Assembly (NCBI GenBank): GCA_030431515.1
Contig: JAUIIX010000002.1
Location: forward strand, 78,500-142,499
Origin: a bacterium
GTDB lineage: Bacteria > Bacteroidota > Ignavibacteria > Kapaibacteriales > UBA2268
Length of the DNA stretch: 64,000 bases
Direction: 5' to 3'
In this document: one piece after another, positions 8,583 to 16,404 of the stretch
How positions within the stretch are numbered: the stretch's first letter is position 1
Layout of the letters: each line of letters starts with the position of its first letter
Program-made: the position numbers and the translations under genes
The notes under the pieces: generated by a model
Seen by the model: the letters and a program-made list of their open reading frames with translations, nothing else
Databases searched by the model: none
What the model was told of the DNA's origin: nothing

Positions 8583-9326
8583 ATGAATATATTAGTTTGT
8601 GTATCAAGAGTGCCGGACACAGCAACAAGAATAAATGTTGGTGACGATGGCAAGACTATCAAGAATGATGGTGTTAAATTTATTGTTAATCCTTATGATG
8701 AGTATGCTTTAGAAACAGGTATTAGATTAAAAGAAAGTAATGGTGCTACTGTTACTGCGGTTACGGTTGGAAGTTCTGATTCTACAGATGTATTGAGAAC
8801 ATCTCTTGCTATGGGCGTTGATAACGCAATTTTAGTAAAAGCTGAAAACTATGATTCTTATGTCGTTGCAGAAAATATCGCAGCAGTTGCTAAAGATATT
8901 AATGCTGATTTAATTGTTTTAGGAAGACAAAGTATTGATTTTGATTCTTTACAATTATCTTCTCTTTTAGGTGCTATGTTAGATAGACCTTCTGTTTCAG
9001 TTGTTTCTAATTTAGAAATTAACGGTGATAAATTAGTTTGTGAAAGTGATATCGAAGGTGGAAAAGAAACAGTTGAAACTTCTCTTCCTTGTGTTATTTC
9101 TACTCAAAAAGGAATTTATGACCCACGTTATCCTAAGTTACCAGATATTATGAAAGCTAAGAAAAAACCTATTGAAGAAAGAGATGGAGTTTCTTCTGAC
9201 ACTAAAGTTGAAGTTATAACTATGGCTATCCCGCAATCTTCTCGTATTGGGAAAATAGTTGGCGATTCTGATGCTGAAATCGAATCAATTGTAAGTGCTT
9301 TACATACTGAAGCAAAAGTAATCTAA
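8583..9326 (+). CDS. etfB: Electron transfer flavoprotein subunit beta
   Basis: A 247-aa EtfB, full length for the family. It starts MNILVCVSRVPDT and carries the expected NPYDEYALE block, DLIVLGRQSID (nucleotide-binding loop) and the basic tail PDIMKAKKKP. With EtfA it forms the FAD-containing ETF that takes electrons from acyl-CoA dehydrogenases. The ATG follows GACGGAG at a good spacing. etfA begins 27 bp downstream in the same direction. An acyl-CoA dehydrogenase that could feed this ETF is encoded at 56300-57445. Confidence 0.96.
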   Translation: MNILVCVSRVPDTATRINVGDDGKTIKNDGVKFIVNPYDEYALETGIRLKESNGATVTAVTVGSSDSTDVLRTSLAMGVDNAILVKAENYDSYVVAENIAAVAKDINADLIVLGRQSIDFDSLQLSSLLGAMLDRPSVSVVSNLEINGDKLVCESDIEGGKETVETSLPCVISTQKGIYDPRYPKLPDIMKAKKKPIEERDGVSSDTKVEVITMAIPQSSRIGKIVGDSDAEIESIVSALHTEAKVI

Positions 9327-9353
9327 ATTAATTATAAAAATTAGGAATTTAAT

Positions 9354-10313
9354 ATGTCAAATATTTTAGTTTTTCTCGAATCAAGTAATGGACAATTAAA
9401 AAGATATTCTACTGAAGCAATTACTGCTGCTAAAAACATCGCATCTCAAATCGGTGGAAGTGTAAATGCTATTATTTTAAATGATGAAGCAGCAGGTAAA
9501 CAAGCAGGTAACTATGGTGCTGATAAAGTTTTAGTTGCTAAAAGTGATTTATTATCAAAATATTCTTCAGTTGCTACTTCTAAAGTAATCAAAGAAGCAG
9601 CAGATAAAACTTCTTCAAATATAGTATTTATGGCAGCAAGTTCAGCAGGTAAAGAATTATCACCTCGCGTGTCTTACTTAATGGGTGCTGGTTATATTGC
9701 TGATATAGTTGCATTAAATAATGAAGGTGGCTTAGTAGCTACTAAACCAGTTTATGCTGGTAAAGCTCAAATCAAAACAAAAATTAAAACTGCTAATCAA
9801 GTATATTCTTTAAGACCAAATGTATTCACTGCAAATAAAATCTCTGATTCAGATGCTGCAGTAGAAGTATTTGCTCCACAATTAAGCGATGCTGATTTCT
9901 CTGCTGTAGTTACTAAGGTAAGCAAGTCAGAAGGAAAATTAGACGTAGCAGAAGCAAGTATCGTAGTTTCTGGTGGTAGAGGATTAAAAGAAGCAGAAAA
10001 CTTCAAATTAGTAGAAGACTTAGCGGCAGCTCTTGGAGCTGGTGTAGGTGCTTCTCGTGCAGTAGTTGATGCTGGTTGGAGACCTCACTCAGAGCAAGTA
10101 GGACAAACAGGGAAGACTGTTTCTCCTAATTTATATGTAGCAGTTGGTATATCTGGAGCAGTTCAACACCTTGCAGGTATGTCAAGTTCAAAATTTATAC
10201 TTGCTATAAATAAAGATAAAGATGCACCAATATTTAAAATTGCTGACTACGGAATAGTTGGTGATGCTTTTGAAGTAGTTCCAAAAATTACTTCAATGAT
10301 TAAAAATAAATAA
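9354..10313 (+). CDS. etfA: Electron transfer flavoprotein subunit alpha
   Basis: A 319-aa EtfA. The N-terminal half is the ETF alpha/beta-type domain. The C-terminal FAD-binding half shows VVSGGRGLKEAENF, GASRAVVDAGW, VGQTGKTVSP and the GISGAVQH block with the final DYGIVGDAFEVVP. These are standard FAD contacts, and the length is typical of the short (group I) ETF alpha. No ferredoxin or fused quinone domain is present, so this is an ordinary electron-transfer ETF rather than an extended bifurcating form (inference). It is co-transcribed with etfB. Confidence 0.96.
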   Translation: MSNILVFLESSNGQLKRYSTEAITAAKNIASQIGGSVNAIILNDEAAGKQAGNYGADKVLVAKSDLLSKYSSVATSKVIKEAADKTSSNIVFMAASSAGKELSPRVSYLMGAGYIADIVALNNEGGLVATKPVYAGKAQIKTKIKTANQVYSLRPNVFTANKISDSDAAVEVFAPQLSDADFSAVVTKVSKSEGKLDVAEASIVVSGGRGLKEAENFKLVEDLAAALGAGVGASRAVVDAGWRPHSEQVGQTGKTVSPNLYVAVGISGAVQHLAGMSSSKFILAINKDKDAPIFKIADYGIVGDAFEVVPKITSMIKNK

Positions 10314-10328
10314 GATTAAGATAAAAAT

Positions 10329-10898
10329 ATGGAAAAAATTCAATTAACAGTATTAGGTTTATCTGCTTCTCCGGCAGGGAATAATGCTTACGCACTGATT
10401 CTAAAAGAAATAGACGGAAAACGCAGAATGCCCATTGTTATTGGTACTTTTGAAGCTCAATCTATAGCATTGGAAATGGAGGGTTACGTCCCTCCACGAC
10501 CGATGACACACGATTTACTAAAAAACTGTATTGAAACTGCTGGACTAAAATTAGAAGAAGTAATCATCAACGAATTAAAAGATGGAACATTCTATTCAAA
10601 ATTAATAATAAGTGGAATGGAAATCGACTCACGTCCAAGCGATGCGATAGCGATGGCAGTCAGATTTGACGTTCCAATCTTTGTAGATGCTGATATAATA
10701 GATGAAGCTGGCTCCGAACCGCCAACAGAAGACACATATTCAGATAATTTTAATAGACAAACAAGTACAAAGAAAAGTACACCAGTAAGTCTAATTGATA
10801 ATCTACAGTTGAAGTTAGACAAAGCAATCGAAGATGAAGATTACGAATTAGCAGCAAATTTACGAGATGAGATAAAAAAGATTTTGGAAAAACAATAA
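10329..10898 (+). CDS. Bifunctional nuclease-family (DUF151) protein with C-terminal UVR motif
   Basis: A 189-aa protein. Residues 1-135 form a BFN/DUF151 domain (MPIVIGTFEAQSIALEMEG; RPMTHDLL; SRPSDAIAMAVR), a fold linked to nuclease activity and found widely in Bacteroidota. Residues about 155-189 carry a UVR motif (LDKAIEDEDYELAANLRDEI), the helical hairpin of UvrB/UvrC that mediates protein-protein contacts. The gene starts 15 bp after etfA and may be co-transcribed with it. The domain order is common in this phylum; the cellular role is not established. Confidence 0.88.
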   Translation: MEKIQLTVLGLSASPAGNNAYALILKEIDGKRRMPIVIGTFEAQSIALEMEGYVPPRPMTHDLLKNCIETAGLKLEEVIINELKDGTFYSKLIISGMEIDSRPSDAIAMAVRFDVPIFVDADIIDEAGSEPPTEDTYSDNFNRQTSTKKSTPVSLIDNLQLKLDKAIEDEDYELAANLRDEIKKILEKQ

Positions 10899-10913
10899 TA
10901 TTACTTAATTTTG
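10883..10913 (+). promoter_or_regulatory. Bacteroidota-type promoter for tRNA-Met
   Basis: A -33 box TTTG (10883-10886) and a -7 box TAATTTTG (10906-10913) are separated by 19 bases, matching the TTTG/TAnnTTTG consensus. The predicted start of transcription is about 20 bases before the tRNA. The -33 box lies inside the end of the DUF151 gene. Confidence 0.55.
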
Positions 10914-10942
10914 TAATCTGTTCCGAACAATTTTTTTAATAT

Positions 10943-11016
10943 GCCTGAGTAGCTCAGTTGGTTAGAGCACTGGAATCATAATCCAGGTGTCGGGGGTTCA
11001 AGTCCCTCCTCAGGTA
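10943..11016 (+). tRNA. tRNA-Met (CAT)
   Basis: A complete cloverleaf. The acceptor stem is GCCTGAG with CTCAGGT (first pair G-U) and the discriminator is A. The D-arm is AGCTCAGTTGGTTAGAGCA. The anticodon stem CTGGA/TCCAG encloses ATCATAA (anticodon CAT). The T-arm is GGGGG/CCCTC with TTCAAGT. A CAT anticodon could also be tRNA-Ile2 (lysidine-modified), but the stem sequence looks like elongator Met. Confidence 0.95.
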
Positions 11017-11040
11017 CTATTAATATCCTATAGTAGAATT

Positions 11041-11563
11041 TCCCCTAAAAAAATATCGCTTAAAATATAAAATAAATTAAAAATATTTTAAAACAAAAAA
11101 CTTTATAAAAACTAATTTTATATTAATTTCGCACTCGTGATTCTAAACTTATTTCAGAATCTTTTGTATTCGTAGGGGAAATTCATGAATTTCCCAAAAA
11201 ACTAAACCCAGTTCTTACAAAAAACGAAAAAACACCGATTTTACTGCAAATACTGCAAAAATAGTGTAAAACTATAAAAACTAATAATTTACAGGCGGCA
11301 AAAATGCTAAAAACAACTAAAAACACAAAAAATTCACTGCAAAAAACTGCAAAAACTGCAATTTTCTGCAAAAATAGGTCATTCATAGCGAAGCGTGAAA
11401 TTCATTGTATTGTAGGGAACGGTTAGAAAATAAAGAACTTAAATTTGCAACCATTAGTAAAACAAAAAGAGATAATATAAACAGCTAAACTGCTCAAAAC
11501 CGTTCCTTCATTCTCGCCATTCCATAATACTCTATGCAAATCCAAACCCTTCCGAAGGTTTAG
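11041..11563. repeat. Intergenic repeat block III
   Basis: No gene is seen. A palindromic unit GTAGGGGAAATTCATGAAT lies at 11172-11195. Short ACTGCAAA-type repeats fill 11235-11370. A degenerate family A copy is near 11378. Segment 11412-11528 matches 7995-8109. The palindrome CCTTCCGAAGG (11548 onward) ends at the MITE-like insertion. Confidence 0.75.
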
Positions 11564-11763
11564 AGAGGCTGTCTAAAAAGGTTAAATTTATTGAAAAATT
11601 AATTTTAAAAGGTGTAGTGGCAATTCATGAATTGCCATTACAACTACTTGTTATTTTTATGGATATGAGATAATTATTAATAAATAGAAATTATCAAAAA
11701 TTGAAGAAAAATATGAATTTCTAAACAAAAATATTAATAATTAGGACTTTTTAGACAGCCTCT
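11564..11763. mobile_element. MITE-like element, about 200 bp with 17-bp terminal inverted repeats
   Basis: AGAGGCTGTCTAAAAAG (11564-11580) is repeated inverted at 11747-11763. The interior has no coding capacity. It contains a perfect 20-bp palindrome, TGGCAATTCATGAATTGCCA, within an imperfect 30-bp one at 11613-11642. Terminal repeats of the GAGGCTGTCTAAAAAG kind occur on DDE-type insertion sequences, which makes this look non-autonomous. A related empty site exists at 8346-8370. There CCTTCCGAAGGTT runs directly into AAAACAAAAA; here the same two segments flank the element, with TA on each side as a possible target duplication. Confidence 0.75.
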
Positions 11764-11889
11764 AAAACAAAAAAAATACCAAAATTCACTGCAAAAACTG
11801 CAATTTTCTGCAAAAATAGGTCACTCAAAACGAAGAGTTAAATCTATTGTTTTAAAATTCCCACTTTTTTTGTGTTAAGTTAAAAAAGT
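11764..11889. repeat. Short repeat tract between MITE and coaE remnant
   Basis: A continuation of the ACTGCAAA-type repeat unit interrupted by the MITE (ACTGCAAAAACTGCAATTTT near 11790), followed by a diverged GGTCA family A start. No gene is seen. Confidence 0.55.
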
Positions 11890-12228
11890 TTAATCTTCTT
11901 CTGGGCTAATTATATCTAATACAAAAAGAGTAGAGCTTTTTAATGCTTCTAATGTGGAGTTATTGTTGATTACAAAGTCCGATTTTTCCTTCTGGGCTTA
12001 GTTGATTTTTTATTCGGTTGAGGATTTTTTCTTCTGTTAGATTACCTCTTTTTAGTAATCTTTCTACTACTTGCTCTTGTTCCGAAATTACACATATTAC
12101 AAAATTGTAAACATCTTGCATATTGATTTCAAATATCAAAGCACTTTCTACAAAGATTATATCTTCCCCTTCTTCTACTTATTTATCTATTTTATGAAAT
12201 TTTGAATCTATTTTGAAAAATATTAGAT
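11890..12228 (-). pseudogene. coaE: Decayed dephospho-CoA kinase (coaE) 3' fragment
   Basis: On the minus strand this reads EDIIFVESALIFEINMQD, then VICVISEQEQVVERLLKR and NLTEEKILNRIKNQLSPEGK. In a shifted frame it continues SDFVINNNSTLEALKSS and ends at 11890. These are the FVESALLFE, RLLKR...E.I..R...Q and D.VI.N..S...L blocks of CoaE in the right order. The frame shifts near 11985, an in-frame stop lies at about 12181, and the P-loop N-terminus is absent. It is therefore not functional. A complete coaE must exist elsewhere, since the enzyme is essential for CoA synthesis. Confidence 0.8.
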
Positions 12229-12243
12229 AAAAAATATAATTTG

Positions 12244-12278
12244 TTTGCTCATTATTCGTAATAATATTTATATTTTTG
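12244..12278 (+). promoter_or_regulatory. Candidate promoter for the DUF2520-uppP operon
   Basis: TATTTTTG (12271-12278) fits the TAnnTTTG -7 box. TTTG at 12244-12247 could be the -33 box, but the spacing of 23 bases is long. The first start codon is 65 bases downstream of the -7 box. Confidence 0.35.
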
Positions 12279-12342
12279 TAAATTGCATTATGCAAAATGC
12301 AAAAGTATTTAGATTGAAAAAATTTTAAATTAGATTATAATA

Positions 12343-13248
12343 ATGGCTGAATTAATAAAAAATAGAAAGAATTTTTCCTTTGGTGTTATCGGTGGTGGAA
12401 AGTTAGGTCTCAACTTAACTATTGAACTGCTGAAAATGGGAAGGTTAGATTGGATATTGGCTCACTCTAAAAGGACTTATGATAGAGTCTTAGGTAGAAT
12501 TATTAACCGCTTTTTGATAAGAGCAACTATCCAAGAAATTGATAAATTTCCAGATATGATTATAATCTGTACTCCTGATTCTGAGATAAAAAGGGTCTCT
12601 GATGAATTAGCTCGTATCCATGGAAAAAATCTAAAGGGTAAATATATAATTCATTGTTCTGGTGTCCTAAAAAGAGATATCCTCTCTGCTTGTGAAAAAG
12701 TTGGGGCTATGACAGCAGCAATTCACCCTTTTCAAACTTTTTATTTTGAAGAGCCAGGTATTTTAAGTGATATTCGATGGGGTGTCGAAGCATCTGACGA
12801 AGATTATGGCTTATTTGCGAGTTTCGTTGATTTACTTTTTGGTTTCCCTGTTAGATTATCTGAAGAAAGTATTCGTGAAAAAGCACTTTATCACGCTGTT
12901 GCAACTGCTGCATCTAATTATATGACTACAATTATTCAATTAGCTAATCAAATAGCCGATTCTGCTAATATTGACTCAAATGAATTTTTACCACCTATTG
13001 CTAAAACTACATTAGGCAATAATTTACGTGGACTATCAGATTCTAAAATGATACCATTAACAGGACCAATTGCAAGGGCAGATATTGGGACTATTAAATT
13101 ACATATTGATGCACTAAAATCGCATCCACATATCTTAAAGCCATATTGTTATATGGGATTAGCCACTGTTGAAATGGCACACAATGCTGGTATGCTAACA
13201 GAACAAGCACTTAAGGAAATGTCAGACCTATTTAAAACAGGTACATGA
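12343..13248 (+). CDS. Rossmann-like and DUF2520 domain protein
   Basis: A 301-aa protein. The N-terminus is a Rossmann dinucleotide fold (GVIGGGKLGLNL at about 14-25; IIICTPDSEI; IIHCSGVL). The C-terminal half is a DUF2520 helical domain (AIHPFQTF; ALYHAVATAASNY; PLTGPIARADIGTI). Such proteins are 6-phosphogluconate-dehydrogenase-like oxidoreductases of unknown substrate. Bacteroidota homologues are often annotated as NADP oxidoreductases. The stop overlaps the uppP start (ATGA), so the two are translationally coupled, though a metabolic link to undecaprenyl recycling is not evident. Confidence 0.85.
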   Translation: MAELIKNRKNFSFGVIGGGKLGLNLTIELLKMGRLDWILAHSKRTYDRVLGRIINRFLIRATIQEIDKFPDMIIICTPDSEIKRVSDELARIHGKNLKGKYIIHCSGVLKRDILSACEKVGAMTAAIHPFQTFYFEEPGILSDIRWGVEASDEDYGLFASFVDLLFGFPVRLSEESIREKALYHAVATAASNYMTTIIQLANQIADSANIDSNEFLPPIAKTTLGNNLRGLSDSKMIPLTGPIARADIGTIKLHIDALKSHPHILKPYCYMGLATVEMAHNAGMLTEQALKEMSDLFKTGT

Positions 13249-14078
13249 GCATAATTGAAGCTGTTATTTTAGGGATTATTCAGGGTTTAACTGAATTTAT
13301 TCCTGTTTCTTCTACTGCACACCTTACACTTGCTGGAAATTATCTTGGTTTAATAGACTCAAATAATCCTCAAGTATGGACTGCATTTATTGCAGTTATC
13401 CAATTAGGTACTTTAGCCGCAGTTTTATATTATTTTTATAAAGAAATTATTGAAATTGGTAATTCTTTTTTAAAAGAAAACCTATTTAAGCGAGTTACTT
13501 TTAAGCAACAATCCTTTAATTCAAAAATGGGTTGGTATGTTATTTTTGCTTCTGTTCCTATCGTTACTATTGGTATGCTTCTAAAAAAAGTAATTGAAAG
13601 CAATATAACTAAAGACTTAACAGTAATAGCAGTAAGTCTTATTATGCTTGCAATTATAATGTTTATAGCAGAAAAAGTAAGCAAATTAGAACGTGATATT
13701 ACACAAGTAAAAATGTTTGATGCAATAATGATTGGCTTAGCTCAATGCGTTGCTTTGATTCCTGGTTCTTCTCGCTCTGGGACAACAATTACCGCAGGTT
13801 TATTCTTGGGTTTGAATAGAGAAACTGCAGCCAAATTTTCATTTTTAATTGGTATTCCAGCTATATTTGGCTCAGGCTTATATGAATTTTATTCCGAATT
13901 TCAATTCTTATCTGGTGATATGCTATTACCTTTGATAATTGCTACTATATTTTCAGCAATTACTGGTTATTTTGCTATAGACTTCTTATTAAAATATCTA
14001 AAAAAACACACTACAAACTTATTTATCCTATATAGAATAGTAGCAGGAATTGTGATTTTAGTTATCATTAATTCTTAA
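13245..14078 (+). CDS. uppP: Undecaprenyl-diphosphatase
   Basis: A 277-aa integral membrane enzyme (UppP/BacA) of standard length with about eight hydrophobic segments. The catalytic signatures are QGLTEFIPVSSTAHL (Q13-L27) and PGSSRSG (173-179). It dephosphorylates undecaprenyl pyrophosphate to recycle the lipid carrier of peptidoglycan and other envelope polymers, and confers bacitracin tolerance. The ATG overlaps the stop of the DUF2520 gene by 4 bp. Confidence 0.97.
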   Translation: MSIIEAVILGIIQGLTEFIPVSSTAHLTLAGNYLGLIDSNNPQVWTAFIAVIQLGTLAAVLYYFYKEIIEIGNSFLKENLFKRVTFKQQSFNSKMGWYVIFASVPIVTIGMLLKKVIESNITKDLTVIAVSLIMLAIIMFIAEKVSKLERDITQVKMFDAIMIGLAQCVALIPGSSRSGTTITAGLFLGLNRETAAKFSFLIGIPAIFGSGLYEFYSEFQFLSGDMLLPLIIATIFSAITGYFAIDFLLKYLKKHTTNLFILYRIVAGIVILVIINS

Positions 14079-14277
14079 TCATAAATATTAACTCAAAAAG
14101 ATAAAGTAATTCAAAAATCAATTGAGCATCTTGGGTCTGCCAAATAGACACGACATAATGGCATCGCCTATGCAATAATATCCAATTAATCAACCAATTT
14201 GTCATTTTTATTGAATTGGCACACTTTTCCTATACCATTAAATATAAAATTTTAATTCATAAATTATAGGTGAGAAA

Positions 14278-14715
14278 ATGTCATTATTAGGTATAGATAA
14301 CTTTGCAAATATAGATTCAGTTATAAAAAATATTAATAGATTTGGTAATGAAATCAGCAAAGGAGTAACTTTTGAAACTGGTGGATTTAATCCAAGAGTT
14401 AATATAATAGAAAACGAAGATCGAATAAATGTAACTGTAGAGTTAGCAGGTGTAAAAAAAGAAGATGTTAATATTTCAGTAAACGACGAAAATATATTGA
14501 CAATAAAAGGTGAAAGAAAAACAAAAGAAGAACAACAAAGTAAAAACTTTTTAAGAAAAGAAATTGTATTTGGAGCATTTTCACGTTCATTTCTTTTACC
14601 AGATAATTTAGATTCTAATAAAATCACAGCAAAATTCAACGATGGTGTATTGAACATATCAGTTGCTAAAAAAGAAGTTCAAGCACCAAAAGAAATACAT
14701 GTTCAAATTAATTAA
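14278..14715 (+). CDS. Hsp20/alpha-crystallin small heat-shock protein (copy 1)
   Basis: A 145-aa small heat-shock chaperone. A variable N-terminus of about 40 residues precedes the alpha-crystallin domain (NVTVELAGVKKEDVNISV; LTIKGER; FGAFSRSFLLPDNLDSN; FNDGVLNISVAKKE). It forms oligomers that hold unfolded proteins. A second hsp20 begins 15 bp downstream, giving a tandem stress pair. The upstream 200 bp has TTGGCACACTTTTCCTA at about 14216-14232, a weak sigma-54-like match with incorrect spacing, so the promoter type is unresolved. Confidence 0.95.
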   Translation: MSLLGIDNFANIDSVIKNINRFGNEISKGVTFETGGFNPRVNIIENEDRINVTVELAGVKKEDVNISVNDENILTIKGERKTKEEQQSKNFLRKEIVFGAFSRSFLLPDNLDSNKITAKFNDGVLNISVAKKEVQAPKEIHVQIN

Positions 14716-14729
14716 TCAAAGGAGGCCTT

Positions 14730-15185
14730 ATGTCAATAGTTAGAATAGATCCTTTTAGAGGATTCGATAGTTTAGCCCGTAAAATGAATAGCTTTGTAAG
14801 CGAATTTGATAAGGGCATTAATGTAGAGTATGGTAATTTTTTACCAAAAATCGACATTTCGGAAGATGAGAATGCGATATATATCCAAGCAGAATTAGCG
14901 GGTATGAAAAAAGAAGATGTTAAAGTATCTGTAAATGATGATAACTTAATATCAATCAAAGGAAAAAAAGCGAAAGAGTTCAAGGAAGAAAAGGAAGGCG
15001 AGGATAACAAGTTAGTTTATCTAAGAATGGAAAGAAGTTTTGGAGAGTTTACTCGTAGTTTTCAACTTCCAGATAATGTCGATAAAGATAGTATTTCAGC
15101 GAAATATGAAGATGGTATATTAAATATATCATTGAAGAAAAAAGAACCTGAAAAACCAAAAGAAGTTTTAGTTAATATCGACTAA
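14730..15185 (+). CDS. Hsp20/alpha-crystallin small heat-shock protein (copy 2)
   Basis: A 151-aa paralogue of the preceding gene. The N-terminus is MSIVRIDPFRGFDSLARKMN, a more typical Hsp20 start. The alpha-crystallin domain follows (IQAELAGMKKEDVKVSV; ISIKGKK; FGEFTRSFQLPDNVDKDS; YEDGILNISLKKKE), with a charged insertion (EEKEGEDN). An AAAGGAGG ribosome-binding site lies just before the ATG. The two proteins are probably co-translated and may form mixed oligomers (inference). A terminator follows immediately. Confidence 0.95.
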   Translation: MSIVRIDPFRGFDSLARKMNSFVSEFDKGINVEYGNFLPKIDISEDENAIYIQAELAGMKKEDVKVSVNDDNLISIKGKKAKEFKEEKEGEDNKLVYLRMERSFGEFTRSFQLPDNVDKDSISAKYEDGILNISLKKKEPEKPKEVLVNID

Positions 15186-15201
15186 AACTTTCAAAGCACT
15201 A

Positions 15202-15233
15202 AAGGGTTATCAATTTTGATAACCCTTTTTTAT
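15202..15233 (+). terminator. Terminator of the hsp20 pair
   Basis: A perfect 11-bp stem, AAGGGTTATCA/TGATAACCCTT (15202-15212 with 15218-15228), with a 5-base loop and a trailing T run. Confidence 0.92.
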
Positions 15234-15254
15234 TTTAATCATAAAAATATCTAA

Positions 15255-15602
15255 TTTATTTATCCTCTTCATCTGCACCCTGAAAATGTTGACTATGATG
15301 TTACAATATATACACCTGAATCTTCGTCAACTGTAAATAGAGTTGTATCACAAAAAGAATTTGAAGTGAAAGACCATCTCGGAAATGTTAGGCTTGTGTT
15401 TAGCGATTTGAAAGATGTGAATATTGGAAGTATTGGAAGAAGTAGGTATAAATTGGACGTGCGTGCTGTAAATAACTACTACCCATTCGGAATGTTAATG
15501 CCAGATATGAGCTGGCAGACAAGTGGTTATAGGTATGGTTTCAGTGGTCACGAGAATGATAATGATGCGAAAGGCACTGGGAATCACAGCTATTTCAGTT
15601 TT
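15255..15602 (+). pseudogene. RHS-repeat-associated core domain fragment
   Basis: The open frame reads VKDHLGNVRLVFSD, then YYPFGMLMPDMSWQ, YRYGFSGHENDND and KGTGNHSY. This is the hallmark RHS/YD core (DHLGN, YYPFGM, YRYGFNGKE) found just upstream of the variable toxin tip in large Rhs proteins. It lacks any upstream YD-repeat region or start and diverges after GNHSY near 15602, so it is a fragment of about 115 codons. It lies beside an ABC transporter and signals a lost or displaced Rhs gene. Confidence 0.82.
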
Positions 15603-15612
15603 TTCCAAAATT

Positions 15613-16404
15613 TTAACTTGTCTTATCCTTTTCTATTATTAATCGTTTGAAATTAAAAATAATATAAAATATAATAAAATAAGTTATTGATAATAAATGA
15701 AATCGATATGACTGAATAAATGAAGGAGAATCTGGTGGAAATGAAAATAAGTTTTGAGCTAATAAATAATTAGGTAGGTAAACTATATATTTCATTGAAT
15801 CACTTATTGCTATAATAGGGATTGAAATTTGAAAAATTATTGGTAAAATAATATTTAAAAAAGTGTTCTTTACTTCATATTTATAAAAAATATTTATAAG
15901 TATATAATAATATGACAATTGTAATATTGGGTAACTTAGTATTAGTTTTGTGATTTTCCAAAAATCAGAGCCAAATTCAAACCCGAGTTTAAATTCACTA
16001 TCCATCACTAAATATGATATATAAAAAGCAATTAAAAATGTAGCAATACTTATCAATGTATAAGCCATAATTATTACTAATTTATTTAGCAACATATTAT
16101 CTGTATTCACACCAAAAATATCAAGTTGTTTTTTGTAATTATTATCTAATTCAATATCCACCATATCTACTATTAAGTACAATGAAACAAACAAATTAAT
16201 AAATCCAAAAAATATAGCAAAATGCGTAATTAATAAATCAAAACCGTTTTTAGCTTCAATTGTATATACAATTGCATTTTTAGAATTATATACATAAAGT
16301 GTTAATAATACCCAATATAATAATGGAAATAATATTGAAATTATTAAAAATTTTACATTTTTAGTTTTATAAAATTCAATTTTTAAGTTCTGAATTATAT
16401 TCAT
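15613..16404 (-). CDS. ABC-2 type transporter permease
   Basis: A 263-aa protein with six predicted membrane helices and a large loop between the first two. It starts MNIIQNLKIEFYKTKNVKF, a typical ABC-2/LanE-type N-terminus. The start overlaps the end of the upstream ATPase gene by 4 bp, so the two form one exporter. Small two-component exporters of this kind often export or give immunity to peptides, but the substrate is not evident here. The gene's 3' end meets the RHS fragment on the opposite strand. Confidence 0.82.
   Translation of the reverse strand: MNIIQNLKIEFYKTKNVKFLIISILFPLLYWVLLTLYVYNSKNAIVYTIEAKNGFDLLITHFAIFFGFINLFVSLYLIVDMVDIELDNNYKKQLDIFGVNTDNMLLNKLVIIMAYTLISIATFLIAFYISYLVMDSEFKLGFEFGSDFWKITKLILSYPILQLSYYYILINIFYKYEVKNTFLNIILPIIFQISIPIIAISDSMKYIVYLPNYLLAQNLFSFPPDSPSFIQSYRFHLLSITYFIIFYIIFNFKRLIIEKDKTS

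Noticed and set aside
8583..10313. Electron-bifurcating ETF (Fix/Etf-Bcd type)
   Set aside because: EtfA and EtfB have ordinary lengths. No ferredoxin-like fusion, FixC/FixX or adjacent acyl-CoA dehydrogenase is present, so bifurcation cannot be supported.
14216..14232. Sigma-54 promoter before the hsp20 pair
   Set aside because: TTGGCAC is present, but the -12 element reads TCC rather than TGC and the GG-to-GC spacing is one base short. It is kept only as a note in the hsp20 entry.
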